This document shows, piece by piece, positions 15,255-23,623 of a stretch of DNA of 38,094 nucleotides. The translations under genes and the position numbers were made by a program. The DNA lies in assembly GCA_017440575.1 (NCBI GenBank), contig JAFSGY010000040.1, forward strand, positions 1 through 38,094, in the 5' to 3' direction. The notes beneath the pieces are model-generated. The model did not search any database and was not told the DNA's origin. It was given only the letters and a program-made list of their open reading frames with translations. The DNA comes from Lachnospiraceae bacterium. GTDB lineage: Bacteria; Bacillota; Clostridia; Lachnospirales; Lachnospiraceae. Within the stretch, counting starts at the first letter, position 1, and each line of letters opens with the position of its first letter.

Positions 15255-16895
15255 ATGACAATGGCACAAATGATGGGATTGCTGGGTGGACTTGCTCTGT
15301 TTTTGTATGGTATGCAGATGATGAGCAATGGTTTAGAAGCAGCAGCTGGCAATAGAATGAAGCAGATATTAGAGAAACTGACAGCGAACCGATTCTTAGG
15401 CGTTTTGGTAGGTGCAGTCATTACGGCTATTATCCAGTCTTCATCGGCAACGACGGTTATGGTAGTTGGCTTTGTTAATTCCGGTATGATGACTCTTACG
15501 CAGGCTGTATGGATTATTATGGGTGCCAATATCGGTACGACAATCACAGGACAGCTGATTGCTCTGGATGTTGGAGCAATTGCACCGTTTATTGCCTTTT
15601 TAGGTGTGGCAATTGTGGTATTCATGAAGAATGAAAAGCTTCATCATATCGGAAATATTTTAGCTGGTTTGGGTATCTTGTTTATTGGTATGGATATGAT
15701 GAGTGAGGCGATGAAGCCATTAAGAGATTCGCAGGCATTTGTAGATTTGTTGACCAATTTTGAAAATCCAGTATTAGGAATTCTTGCCGGAACCGTGTTT
15801 ACAGCTATTATTCAGTCTTCATCCGCATCTGTGGGTATCTTACAGGCGTTGGCAAGTAGTGGAATTATTAAGCTTAGCAGTGCTGCATTTGTTTTATTTG
15901 GTATGAATATCGGTACATGTATTACTGCATTGTTAGCGGCTATTGGAACAAGCAGAAATGCAAAGAGAACGACGGTAATTCATATTACCTTTAATGTCAT
16001 TGGTACGATTATATTTACTACTTTATGTCTGACAACGGGATTGATTCCGCTTGTAGAGAGTTGGACGCCGGATAATGCATCGGCACAGATTGCGAATTTA
16101 CATACTACTTTTAATATAGTAACTTCGGTACTGTTAATTCCGTTTGGTACTCTGCTTCCTAAGCTGGCAGAGTTTGTATTGCGAGAAAAGGGTAATTCGG
16201 AGGAGCCAGAGGGTTACTATTTATTAAATATTAAGCCAATGAATTCTGATAAGCTTGGTGTATCTGCTATTAGTATGGAAGGAACCAGAAAAGAGCTTAT
16301 TCGTATGCTCCAGATGGCAAGAGAGAATGTACATAATGCTTTTGAAGTCTTTGCGTCAAAGGATACTGTTGCTTTAGCGGTTGTGGAAGAGAAGGAAGAA
16401 TATATTGACTATTTGAATAAGGAAATCTCAAAATATATCACAACAGCTATGATTCATGAAACGACAGAAAGTGGTAATAAGATATTTAATGCTTTCTATT
16501 CGTTAACAAGTAATATTGAGCGAATCGGTGACCATGCGATTAATGTTGCGGGCTATTCTAATATGATTAAGGAGAAGAATATAACCTTTTCTGAAATGGC
16601 ACAACAGGAAATTACGGAGATTCAGGAGGTTTGTGATAAGTTATTTATATACTTATTTGAAAATCATGATGATGATGTGATTGCATGGCATGCTAAAGTG
16701 GCGGCTATGGAGCAAAAAATTGATGATATGACATCAGAATTCCGTAACAACATGTTTACAAGAATCCAAAAAGGAACCTGCTCTGATGAAGGAAGTATTC
16801 TGTTCTCAGAGATGCTGACGGACTTTGAGCGAATCGGAGACCATGCGTTGAATATCTCGGATGAACTAATGAAGATAGCGATGATAGAGAAATAG
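15255..16895 (+). CDS. Na/Pi cotransporter family protein with PhoU domain
   Basis: 546 residues. The N-terminal membrane part has the inverted-repeat signature of Na/Pi cotransporters: QSSSATT at residues 61-67 and a second QSSSAS at about 187-192. A C-terminal cytoplasmic PhoU-like helical domain (about 335-546) contains two copies of an ERIGDHA(I/L)N motif, the typical PhoU helical repeat. It imports, or possibly exports, phosphate coupled to sodium; the PhoU part is thought to regulate. The ribosome binding site AGAAAGGTGGG precedes the ATG. It is separated from pyk by tandem hairpins, and a new promoter overlaps its 3' end. Confidence 0.93.
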   Translation: MTMAQMMGLLGGLALFLYGMQMMSNGLEAAAGNRMKQILEKLTANRFLGVLVGAVITAIIQSSSATTVMVVGFVNSGMMTLTQAVWIIMGANIGTTITGQLIALDVGAIAPFIAFLGVAIVVFMKNEKLHHIGNILAGLGILFIGMDMMSEAMKPLRDSQAFVDLLTNFENPVLGILAGTVFTAIIQSSSASVGILQALASSGIIKLSSAAFVLFGMNIGTCITALLAAIGTSRNAKRTTVIHITFNVIGTIIFTTLCLTTGLIPLVESWTPDNASAQIANLHTTFNIVTSVLLIPFGTLLPKLAEFVLREKGNSEEPEGYYLLNIKPMNSDKLGVSAISMEGTRKELIRMLQMARENVHNAFEVFASKDTVALAVVEEKEEYIDYLNKEISKYITTAMIHETTESGNKIFNAFYSLTSNIERIGDHAINVAGYSNMIKEKNITFSEMAQQEITEIQEVCDKLFIYLFENHDDDVIAWHAKVAAMEQKIDDMTSEFRNNMFTRIQKGTCSDEGSILFSEMLTDFERIGDHALNISDELMKIAMIEK

Positions 16896-16898
16896 TGA

Positions 16899-16927
16899 TT
16901 GACAGAATTATCCTAACTAAGTATACT
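16899..16927 (+). promoter_or_regulatory. Strong promoter for the Mn-riboswitch/mntP transcript
   Basis: TTGACA (16899-16904), 17-bp spacer, TATACT (16922-16927). It begins 4 bp after the stop codon of the Na/Pi transporter gene and sits directly upstream of the riboswitch. Confidence 0.8.
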
Positions 16928-16945
16928 AAATAGACGATATAAGTT

Positions 16946-17056
16946 ACTCGTGAGGGAGTAGTTTGCGTCTTTCGTGAATAAAAGACGTGGTAAGTCAACA
17001 TACTGACCTTTGGTCTGGCTTACCTTAATGAATGAGACTCATGTATGGCAGGCACT
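16946..17056 (+). promoter_or_regulatory. yybP-ykoY (Mn2+) riboswitch aptamer
   Basis: The signature GGGAGTAG is at 16954-16961. It is followed by a P2 hairpin (CGTCTT/AAGACG), a long P3 arm (GGTAAGTC...GGCTTACC with inner GACC/GGTC) and a P4 arm (ATGA...TCAT) leading to GGCAGGC. This order and these junction sequences match the known Mn2+-sensing yybP-ykoY class as I recall it from the Lactococcus example. The gene controlled is mntP, the classical Mn2+ efflux target. Aptamer limits are approximate because P1 is short. Confidence 0.85.
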
Positions 17057-17071
17057 TTAAAAGTGTTTTAT

Positions 17072-17140
17072 ACGCTGTACCTGAATCTCGCTGATATAGT
17101 TTGAGTTTAAAGGTGTAGCGTGTGGCTGCACCTTTTTTTC
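17072..17140 (+). terminator. Riboswitch expression platform: antiterminator and terminator
   Basis: The terminator stem AGGTGTAGC (17111-17119) pairs with GCTGCACCT (17125-17133) and runs into TTTTTTT. Upstream, ACGCTGTACCT (17072-17082) can pair along all 11 positions with AGGTGTAGCGT (17111-17121), with two G-U pairs. The terminator's 5' arm can therefore be captured by an antiterminator. Mn2+ binding would be expected to favour read-through into mntP. Confidence 0.8.
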
Positions 17141-17180
17141 GTCTGCAAAATAAGCTGTGTGATATACGGAGGAAGAGAAT

Positions 17181-17747
17181 ATGGATTTATTTACCCTATT
17201 TCTGTTGGCAGTAGGTCTGTCAATGGATGCTTTTGCTGTGGCAATTTGTAAAGGTCTTGCAATGAAGAAGATTAGCTTCAAACAGGCTGGAATCGTTGGT
17301 TTGTGGTTTGGTGGTTTTCAGGCTTTGATGCCTGCACTTGGCTTTTTGCTTGGAACAGGCTTTGCAGGAGCAGTAAATGTCATTGCGGACTGGATTGCCT
17401 TTATCTTATTGGCATTAATCGGAGGAAATATGATTAAGGAAGCTTTATCCAAGGAAGAGGAAGAGGCAGATGCTTCATTATCTTTCAAAAAGATGCTTCT
17501 GCTTGCGATTGCGACAAGCATTGATGCCTTTGCTGTAGGTGTGTCTTTTGCCTTTATGGAGATAGGAAGCCTGATTGTTCCGGCAGTTTTGTTTATTGGA
17601 GTCATTACCTTTGCACTTTCGATGGTAGGTGTAAAGGTTGGTAATGTCTTTGGTACAAAGTATAAAGCAAAGGCGGAGCTTGCAGGAGGTATTATCCTCA
17701 TTCTGCTTGGTGTAAAGATTATGTTAGAGCATTTTGGTATATTATAA
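17181..17747 (+). CDS. mntP: Manganese efflux pump MntP
   Basis: 188 residues, six transmembrane segments, the usual MntP length. The two halves carry the repeat motifs SMDAFAVAI (with Asp16) and SIDAFAVGV, which hold the conserved acidic residues needed for Mn2+ export. GGAGGAAGAG is just upstream of the ATG. It removes excess Mn2+ from the cytoplasm. Control by the preceding yybP-ykoY riboswitch independently supports the identification. The next gene is 62 bp downstream behind a terminator and has no visible promoter of its own. Confidence 0.96.
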   Translation: MDLFTLFLLAVGLSMDAFAVAICKGLAMKKISFKQAGIVGLWFGGFQALMPALGFLLGTGFAGAVNVIADWIAFILLALIGGNMIKEALSKEEEEADASLSFKKMLLLAIATSIDAFAVGVSFAFMEIGSLIVPAVLFIGVITFALSMVGVKVGNVFGTKYKAKAELAGGIILILLGVKIMLEHFGIL

Positions 17748-17766
17748 GGAATAGAAAAAGACGAGA

Positions 17767-17809
17767 ATTCCCATACTATTTTATAAACGAGATAGTGTGG
17801 GGATTTTTT
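17767..17809 (+). terminator. Terminator hairpin whose 3' arm carries the next gene's Shine-Dalgarno
   Basis: A 13-bp stem (17767-17779 with 17792-17804, two G-U pairs) is followed by TTTTTT at 17804-17809 and immediately by the ATG at 17810. The only SD-like sequence for that ATG, GTGGGGA, lies in the 3' arm. The hairpin can therefore both stop transcription and hide the ribosome site. Confidence 0.8.
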
Positions 17810-18901
17810 ATGGAACAATATAATAAGAAGAAACAGGATTATACCAATCTGCTTGTTTATACAGGAGTGGTAGTAGCGGTATTACTATTAATGAAATATG
17901 TAGTTCCTTATTTTCTGCCTTTTTTTGTGGCGGTTATTATTGTTGTGCCGCTTCATAGATTGTGTTTGAAAAAGGGCTGGTGTCGGAAAAAAGGGAAGGG
18001 GATTATGGCAGGGGGAGTGTTGTTTTCGATTCTGCTTTTTATCTTGCTTCTTTTTATTGGATTTGGGACCTTTTTCTTTAGCAGAGCACAGAGCTTTATT
18101 CAAAATCTTGCTGTGATTGAGGCGGAGTGTATTGACCTGATTTCGGATTTCTGTCACAGGCTGGAGGTCTATAGTGGACTTGGAAACGGTGTGGTAGAGG
18201 CATGGCTTCATGATAAGATATTTGGACTCTTTGGTAATCTGGCAATCGAGAGCAGCTCGTGGATATCGAATACCTTACGGTATCTAGCGGGGATGGGGAG
18301 ATTGTTCACATTAGGACTTGTGACCTTTATCTGTGTGGTACTTTTTGCAAGAGAGATTGATAGATGGCAGCAGGGATTGCTTAATATTGCGGTGCTCGAG
18401 CCTGCTATAGATAGAGTTCTTTCTATTATTATACGCATTGGCAAAAAGCTTGGAGGCATGATGAAGACCTTTATCAAGACGCAGAGTGTTATTCTGTGTT
18501 GTATTAGCCTTACAGCAGGTGTAGGACTCTTTTTGGCAGGGATTTCGGAGTTCTGGTTCTATGGTCTGCTTGCCGGGGTTATGGATGTTCTTCCGTTTAT
18601 TGGGACAGGAATTGTTCTTGTTCCGATTGGAGTCATACAGCTTCTAGGAGGGAATTATCTTTCTGCAATGATTGTTTTTGCAGCGTATGTTCTTTGCATT
18701 GTGATTAGAGAGGTACTAGAGCCAAGGCTTATGGGAAACGGGTTGGAGGTGTCACCGGTTGCGATTTTAGTCTCTGTTTATGCAGGTGTTCTCTTTTATG
18801 GTATAGGTGGTGTGCTGCTTGGTCCCGTCACTTTGCTCATACTTGTCGAGGTTGCGAGGGAAATCTTTGGCAAAAAGCTTGAATCTTCTAAATTCGATTG
18901 A
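17810..18901 (+). CDS. AI-2E family transporter (DUF20 permease)
   Basis: 363 residues with N-terminal paired transmembrane segments (about 20-85), a soluble helical central region (about 95-145), and further membrane segments to about 350. The family hallmark PFIGTGIVLVP and the C-terminal glycine-rich GGVLLGPVTLL are present. Members are proposed to export AI-2 or to act as Na+(Li+)/H+ antiporters, so the substrate is open. A GTG at 17795 is an alternative start but lies inside the terminator stem; the ATG at 17810 gives the normal family N-terminus. No promoter was seen between mntP and this gene, so expression probably depends on read-through of the mntP terminator. Confidence 0.88.
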   Translation: MEQYNKKKQDYTNLLVYTGVVVAVLLLMKYVVPYFLPFFVAVIIVVPLHRLCLKKGWCRKKGKGIMAGGVLFSILLFILLLFIGFGTFFFSRAQSFIQNLAVIEAECIDLISDFCHRLEVYSGLGNGVVEAWLHDKIFGLFGNLAIESSSWISNTLRYLAGMGRLFTLGLVTFICVVLFAREIDRWQQGLLNIAVLEPAIDRVLSIIIRIGKKLGGMMKTFIKTQSVILCCISLTAGVGLFLAGISEFWFYGLLAGVMDVLPFIGTGIVLVPIGVIQLLGGNYLSAMIVFAAYVLCIVIREVLEPRLMGNGLEVSPVAILVSVYAGVLFYGIGGVLLGPVTLLILVEVAREIFGKKLESSKFD

Positions 18902-18926
18902 CAGAATGGGAATCCGTTATTATAAT
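18898..18926 (+). promoter_or_regulatory. Perfect-consensus sigma-A promoter
   Basis: TTGACA (18898-18903), 17-bp spacer, TATAAT (18921-18926). Both hexamers are perfect, and the -35 overlaps the stop codon of the upstream gene. It should give strong constitutive transcription of the aminotransferase, with a leader of about 80 nt. Confidence 0.88.
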
Positions 18927-19015
18927 GACTAAAGGATGTGTCGAAAAGACAAATGTCCGTCTAAAGAGGACAGACAGAAAAAGAGGGTTCCCCCCGCGAT
19001 GGAGGTTATGAAAAG

Positions 19016-20299
19016 ATGAAAGCATACAAGGATTTAAGCAAAGAAGAGCTTCAGGCGCTTCAGAGAGAATTACAGGAAAAGTTCGCAAAGATTAAGGAAG
19101 AAGGCATTTCGCTTGATATGTCCCGTGGTAAGCCGGGCTCAGATCAGTTAGACCTTTCCCTTCCAATGTTAGATGTGTTAAATAGTGAATCAGCATTCAA
19201 GGGCGTTCAGGGAATGGATCTTAGAAATTATGGTATTCTGGAAGGTATTACAGAAATCAGAGAGCTTTTTAGTGAGCTGATGGAAGCACCGGTAGACCAT
19301 GTTTTAGTATATGGTAATTCTAGCTTAAATGTTATGTATGATTTAATTGCAAAGGCTATGATTCATGGTATAGGTGGTAATACACCATGGTGCAAGCTTG
19401 ATAAGGTAAAGTTCCTTTGTCCTGTTCCGGGCTATGACAGACACTTTGCCATTACAGAGAGCTTTGGCATCGAGATGATTGCCATTCCGATGGATGAAAA
19501 CGGCCCTGATATGGACTTAGTAGAGCAGTATGTGAATAATGATGCAGCAGTAAAGGGTATTTGGAATATTCCTAAGTATTCTAACCCAAGTGGTGTGGTA
19601 TATTCTGATGAGGTAGTAAGAAGATTTGCTAACCTTAAGCCGGCAGCGCCAGATTTTAGAATCTTCTGGGATAATGCATATGCTGTACATCATGTATATG
19701 TAGAAAATAAGGCACAGATTTTAAATATTGTGGAAGAATGTGAGAAGGCAGGAAATCCTGATATGTATTATGAGCTTTGCTCTACATCCAAGATTACCTT
19801 CCCGGGTTCTGGTGTAGCAGCACTGATTACTTCTCCAGCTAATATTGCAGAGATTAAGAAGTCTATGACTGTTCAGACAATTGGTCATGATAAATTAAAC
19901 CAGATGCGTCACGTGAAGTTCTTTGGTAACGCTGATGGCGTACATGCTCATATGGAGAAGCATGCAGCAATCCTTAGACCGAAGTTCGAGGCTGTTCTGA
20001 ATACTTTAGAACAGGAGCTTGGCGGTCTTGAAATCGGCAGCTGGTTAAAGCCTCTTGGTGGCTACTTCGTAGCATTTGATACCTTAGAGGGATGTGCAAA
20101 GAGAGTAGTAGCGCTTTGTAAGGAAGCAGGTGTTGTCATGACTCCGGCAGGCTCTACTTATCCATACATGAATGATCCAAAAGATACCAGTATTCGTATC
20201 GCGCCAACACTTCCAGCATCTGAAGAATTGAAGAAGGCATGTGAAGTATTTGTACTTTGCGTAAAGCTTGCTTCTGTAGAAAAGTTATTAGAAGCATAA
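19016..20299 (+). CDS. Aspartate aminotransferase, type Ic (MocR-like PLP fold)
   Basis: 427 residues of the Aminotran_MocR-type, fold-type-I PLP family, which includes the subgroup Ic aspartate aminotransferase described from Corynebacterium. It lacks the N-terminal DNA-binding domain of true MocR regulators, so it is an enzyme. Seen are the N-terminal substrate loop LDMSRGKPG, NSSLNVMYD, PKYSNPSG, the WDNAYAVHH region with the PLP-ring Asp and Tyr, and the internal aldimine Lys in STSKITFPGSG. It would interconvert aspartate/2-oxoglutarate and oxaloacetate/glutamate. GGAGG at about 19002 supports this start. It is monocistronic, with a perfect promoter and its own terminator, as fits a housekeeping gene. 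Confidence 0.9.
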   Translation: MKAYKDLSKEELQALQRELQEKFAKIKEEGISLDMSRGKPGSDQLDLSLPMLDVLNSESAFKGVQGMDLRNYGILEGITEIRELFSELMEAPVDHVLVYGNSSLNVMYDLIAKAMIHGIGGNTPWCKLDKVKFLCPVPGYDRHFAITESFGIEMIAIPMDENGPDMDLVEQYVNNDAAVKGIWNIPKYSNPSGVVYSDEVVRRFANLKPAAPDFRIFWDNAYAVHHVYVENKAQILNIVEECEKAGNPDMYYELCSTSKITFPGSGVAALITSPANIAEIKKSMTVQTIGHDKLNQMRHVKFFGNADGVHAHMEKHAAILRPKFEAVLNTLEQELGGLEIGSWLKPLGGYFVAFDTLEGCAKRVVALCKEAGVVMTPAGSTYPYMNDPKDTSIRIAPTLPASEELKKACEVFVLCVKLASVEKLLEA

Positions 20300-20324
20300 T
20301 AAGTGAATAATATATCGTGTTTTA

Positions 20325-20366
20325 GAATCCTCAACTGGCATGCAGAGAGTCGGTTGGGGATTTTCT
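20325..20366 (+). terminator. Intrinsic terminator after aminotransferase gene
   Basis: Stem AATCCTCAAC (20326-20335) with GTTGGGGATT (20353-20362), one G-U pair and extendable inward, followed by TTTT. Confidence 0.82.
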
Positions 20367-20602
20367 GTTGAAACGGTATATGTTTTTAATAACTGTTTAC
20401 AATAATCATGATAATAGAAAATGTACGGATTAAAATTTGAGAAAAGTACAGAGTTTATGTGGTACCGATTATGGCATTAAGAGAATGAAAGAAATGATAG
20501 ATAATAATCAAAAAACACATAAAATGCATATGCAATTTCTTTAAAATGCGATATGATATATAAGAGAGAGAAAAGTTCGCATTTAAGAAAGGAGCTGGAA
20601 GT
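20367..20602 (+). promoter_or_regulatory. AT-rich intergenic region with inverted repeat around a -10
   Basis: No gene was found here. Near its right end TATGAT (20552-20557) is a possible -10 with a poor -35. Directly abutting it, AAATGCGA (20544-20551) is repeated in inverted form as TCGCATTT (20577-20584). The left arm lies in the promoter spacer and the right arm in the leader, so this is more likely a protein-binding operator than an RNA hairpin. The remaining 170 bp are AT-rich with no structure I could support. Confidence 0.4.
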
Positions 20603-21205
20603 ATGTATAAAATAATTACCATGGAACGAGAATTTGCAAGTGGTGGCAATGAAATCGGAAGGCGCGTAGCTAAGAAGCTGGGAATTGAACTCTATGACAG
20701 AAATATTCTAATAGAAGCTGCCAAAAGGCTAGAGATTCCGGCAATCTATGTGGAACAGCTAGAGGAAACGGCACCAGGAAGTATTATTTTTAATCTTTCT
20801 AAAACAGCAATTGGTGGTAGCCATAAGAACAGCTCCAACCTTCCTATGGCAGAGAGACTTTTCCTAGAAGAGAAGAAGATTATTGAGGAGATAGTAGAAA
20901 AACAGGATTGTGTGATAGTGGGAAGATGTGCTTCCTATATTTTAAAGGAAAGACCAGACTGTTTAAAGGTATTTGTACATGCAGACAAAGAGTATCGCTT
21001 AAGGCGCGCTGTTGAGGCAGAGAAGCTTTCCAAGAACGAAGCGGAGGAATTCCTTCGTAAGTCAGATAAACGACGCAGTGGTTTCTTCAATGCACATACA
21101 GGCTGGAAATGGGGCGATATGGAGCATTTTGATATTTGTTTGGATAGTGGAAGTCTTGGAATTGACTGTTGTGTAGATGTATTGTCTGGGATGATGAAGA
21201 AATAG
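20603..21205 (+). CDS. Cytidylate kinase-like family protein
   Basis: 200 residues of the cytidylate-kinase-like (AAA_26) family. The N-terminus ITMEREFASGGNEIGRRVAKKLG replaces the GKS/T P-loop with a glycine-rich SGGxxIG, as is usual for this family. It continues with the substrate-lid-like Arg/Lys cluster RRAVEAEKLSKNEAEEFLRKSDKRR and an ADP-contact region near CIVGRCASYIL-like residues. It is presumed to bind a nucleotide and phosphorylate an unknown substrate. It is not the housekeeping Cmk, which has a canonical P-loop and is often fused to other genes. AAGGAG precedes the ATG. Its function in the cell is not known. Confidence 0.88.
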   Translation: MYKIITMEREFASGGNEIGRRVAKKLGIELYDRNILIEAAKRLEIPAIYVEQLEETAPGSIIFNLSKTAIGGSHKNSSNLPMAERLFLEEKKIIEEIVEKQDCVIVGRCASYILKERPDCLKVFVHADKEYRLRRAVEAEKLSKNEAEEFLRKSDKRRSGFFNAHTGWKWGDMEHFDICLDSGSLGIDCCVDVLSGMMKK

Positions 21206-21233
21206 AGTAAGAGATAACCATGGTAGTTAGTTT

Positions 21234-21275
21234 AAAAACATGTTTATACCTAACTGGATATAGACATGTTTTTTT
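21234..21275 (+). terminator. Intrinsic terminator after cytidylate-kinase-like gene
   Basis: Outer stem AAAACATGT with ACATGTTTT (right arm ending about 21272), with a partial inner stem ATACC/GGATAT, followed by a run of seven or more T residues. Confidence 0.75.
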
Positions 21276-21297
21276 GATTTGTCTAAAAAGTATTGGA

Positions 21298-21326
21298 TTG
21301 ACAAGGAAAAGTAAATACAATAGAAT
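21298..21326 (+). promoter_or_regulatory. Sigma-A promoter for chemoreceptor gene
   Basis: TTGACA (21298-21303), 17-bp spacer, TAGAAT (21321-21326), giving a leader of roughly 85 nt before the chemoreceptor ATG. No sigma-D (motility) promoter was recognised. Confidence 0.75.
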
Positions 21327-21418
21327 GATATTATATATACAAAACACACAAAATAATTTATTTCGAAGAATATATTGTAAAATGTGTGATTTGATTGATA
21401 AGAAAGGCGGAGAAAAGG

Positions 21419-23209
21419 ATGAAAAAATTCAATAACAAATTAACCGTCAAAAATATTACAGTCAGAAAAGAGAAAAAAGAACCATCAAACCGTAAGCATC
21501 TGAATCTGGGTATTCAGATGAAGCTGAATGGAATGATATTAATTATTGTTGTACTGTTTTCAGGATTGTTGTTTTTTACCGGAACAAAGTCCATGCAATA
21601 TAACGATCAATATGCACAAGTATTGGAGAATATAAGCAAGATTACCTATATTAAAACAAATGGGGCGAAGCTTGCAAGAATTGTGGTGAATATGTGTGCA
21701 ACAGGAGGAGCTGTAGATAGTGGACACTTGGAAATGGTGGAAACAATGCAGCAGTATGTTGTAGACATAGGTGAAAATATTGGCGATGAAGTAGAGTATA
21801 GTCAGAATAGAAATCAGCAGGAAAGCTTAGCCAAGGAAGTTGACAAGTTTGTTACATTATATGAAGAAATTGTAGCGATTTCAGGAGAGAATTACTCATC
21901 ATCCGCATCGGACCAGGCAGCAAGATTAGACAGTTCAACTCCATTCCTGTCAACAAGTGCTGAGAATTTATTAACATATGAGATTACAAGAAGTGAAGAT
22001 TTACAGCAGAAAATTCAAAAAGATTTTTCGAGTATGATATCTGGCATGATGGTAGTTATCGTTTTGGTTGTTGTGATAACGATAATCGTTGCAATGCTTG
22101 TTTCAAGAAGTATTACCAGACCAATATTAGAGCTGATGAAGAAGCTTTCGGTGATTGCAGATGGTGATTTGTCAGGAGACGATATTCAGGTAAAGAGTGC
22201 AGATGAAACAGGTAAGTTAGGTACTGCGTTCAATAAGATGAAGAATAATGTAGCAGATATCTTGCGTCAGGTGTTAGATAGCACGGCAGAGTTAAAAATT
22301 GCTACAGAAACGGTAAATGAGAGCATGGATGAGAATTCCAAGGGAAGTGCGCGTATTGCAGAATCCGTTGGTGAAATGCTTGAAAGATTGGAAAAACAGC
22401 ATGTAGAAGTTGTAAAAATAGCAGAGCAGATACAGGAAATGGAGCAAGTATCGGCTGTTATCGTAGAAAATGCAGAGAAAATTCATGCGAATACGGCAGA
22501 AGCAAGAATAAATGCAGAAAGCGGAACAGAGAAGATCGTTGCCTATGTAGAACAATTAGGAGTTATTAACACCTCTATTAGTGAAGTTACAGAGATTTTC
22601 TCTAAATTTAATGATAATACAAGACAGATGACAGAAGCGTTAAATGCGATTACAGAGATTGCATCCCAGACTAATTTATTATCATTAAATGCATCCATTG
22701 AGGCAGCACGTGCTGGAGAAGCAGGACGAGGATTTTCAGTTGTTGCGGATGAGATTAGAAAGCTGGCAGATGATTCACAAAGTGCTGCGCAGGAAATTGG
22801 TGATATGATTCAGAAAATTGAAAAAGAATCAGAGCAAATGAATGCGAAGCTCATGGATAGTCTCAAGCAGTTAGAGAAGGGTAATCAAATGACAGCAGAT
22901 ACCCAGAATAGCTTCCAAATTATTAAAAATGGAACAGGTGAGGTTGGAAATAGTGTAGATGATATTATGTCAAGACTTGAGTCCCTGATGGCTAAGATTC
23001 AGGATACTGTATCAAGTGCGAATGAGATACAAGGAGCAGCTGACGAAAGTGTAACAGAGATTAATGAGATTAATGCCGTTGTTACGCAAGAGGCTGCTAA
23101 TCTGGAGTCTGTATCAGATGCGACAAGTAAGTTACTGGAACTGACAGAAAAATTAGAGCAAATGGTTGGTGAGTTCCGTTTAGAGGAAAAAACACAGCAG
23201 GAGGAGTAA
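21419..23209 (+). CDS. Methyl-accepting chemotaxis protein
   Basis: 596 residues. TM1 is near 35-55, a short extracellular helical domain of about 140 residues follows, TM2 is near 210-230, then a HAMP domain and a long cytoplasmic coiled coil. The invariant signalling tip is present as [20 protein letters not shown] and [15 protein letters not shown], which contacts CheA/CheW. The ATG at 21419 follows AAGGCGGAG. An in-frame TTG upstream at 21395 is less likely. It has its own promoter and ends 2 bp before a small membrane-protein gene, with the sugar-binding protein gene next. It may therefore report on the same sugar, directly or through the binding protein, which is inference. Confidence 0.94.
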   Translation: MKKFNNKLTVKNITVRKEKKEPSNRKHLNLGIQMKLNGMILIIVVLFSGLLFFTGTKSMQYNDQYAQVLENISKITYIKTNGAKLARIVVNMCATGGAVDSGHLEMVETMQQYVVDIGENIGDEVEYSQNRNQQESLAKEVDKFVTLYEEIVAISGENYSSSASDQAARLDSSTPFLSTSAENLLTYEITRSEDLQQKIQKDFSSMISGMMVVIVLVVVITIIVAMLVSRSITRPILELMKKLSVIADGDLSGDDIQVKSADETGKLGTAFNKMKNNVADILRQVLDSTAELKIATETVNESMDENSKGSARIAESVGEMLERLEKQHVEVVKIAEQIQEMEQVSAVIVENAEKIHANTAEARINAESGTEKIVAYVEQLGVINTSISEVTEIFSKFNDNTRQMTEALNAITEIASQTNLLSLNASIEAARAGEAGRGFSVVADEIRKLADDSQSAAQEIGDMIQKIEKESEQMNAKLMDSLKQLEKGNQMTADTQNSFQIIKNGTGEVGNSVDDIMSRLESLMAKIQDTVSSANEIQGAADESVTEINEINAVVTQEAANLESVSDATSKLLELTEKLEQMVGEFRLEEKTQQEE

Positions 23210-23211
23210 TT

Positions 23212-23478
23212 ATGCAGAATGAACAAGTCACAAATAAGCTTCCGTCAAAAATGAGTCTGATTGTAAGGGTAATGGTTTCCTGTTATCTGATTTATACAGT
23301 ATATTCTTTGGGTGATGTATGGAATCGTTATTCGGGTGGAGAACTCATACTATATCTGATAATTATGGTAGTATTTGGACTTGCTGCGTGCATAATGGGG
23401 GGACTTGCTATTCGAGATTTGATAACAGGAAAATATTTTGCAGGAGCTCTCGATAACTCTGATATGATGAAAAAATAG
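23212..23478 (+). CDS. Small two-helix membrane protein, unknown
   Basis: 88 residues, with two hydrophobic segments at about 17-35 and 47-68 separated by the polar stretch GDVWNRYSGGE, then a short charged tail. There is no recognised domain. The start is 2 bp after the chemoreceptor stop, and GGAGGAG at 23200-23206 serves it, so the two proteins are made from one transcript. The ORF is intact, and the hydrophobic pattern and tight coupling argue for a real gene. It could be an accessory subunit of the receptor or a membrane protein of independent role; nothing in the sequence decides. Confidence 0.75.
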   Translation: MQNEQVTNKLPSKMSLIVRVMVSCYLIYTVYSLGDVWNRYSGGELILYLIIMVVFGLAACIMGGLAIRDLITGKYFAGALDNSDMMKK

Positions 23479-23558
23479 TTGAACAACAAAATGACACAGA
23501 ACACAGGAAACAATATGCAAAAACGAAATATCAAAATATTTGAAGTGACAAAATGTGT

Positions 23559-23607
23559 TGACAATAATTGTATTCTGTCATATTATATAAATACAACAAT
23601 TGTCAAA
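23559..23607 (+). promoter_or_regulatory. Promoter for sugar importer with flanking palindromes
   Basis: TTGACA (23559-23564), 17-bp spacer, TATTAT (23582-23587). Two related palindromes flank the -10: ACAATAATTGT (23562-23572) and ACAATTGT (23597-23604). TTGACAAT and ATTGTCAA (23600-23607) also form an 8-bp inverted repeat. A repressor binding both boxes would bracket the promoter. Confidence 0.6.
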
Positions 23608-23623
23608 AAATATACAGCTTTAT

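Noticed and set aside
15251-15625. Minus-strand 124-residue frame opposite the Na/Pi transporter
   Set aside because: It is a low-complexity shadow of a conserved transmembrane gene, with no independent signals.
17318-17818. Minus-strand 166-residue frame opposite mntP
   Set aside because: It is the mirror of a membrane-protein gene that is well supported by family and riboswitch; it has no SD or promoter of its own.
18936-19019. Upstream 27-codon frame as a real peptide gene
   Set aside because: AAAGG directly abuts its ATG with no spacing, and there is no evidence of conservation, so it is kept only as a finding.
21220-21435. Small 71-residue plus-strand frame before the chemoreceptor gene
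   Set aside because: It runs through a terminator and the chemoreceptor promoter and overlaps the receptor start, so it is not a plausible transcript.
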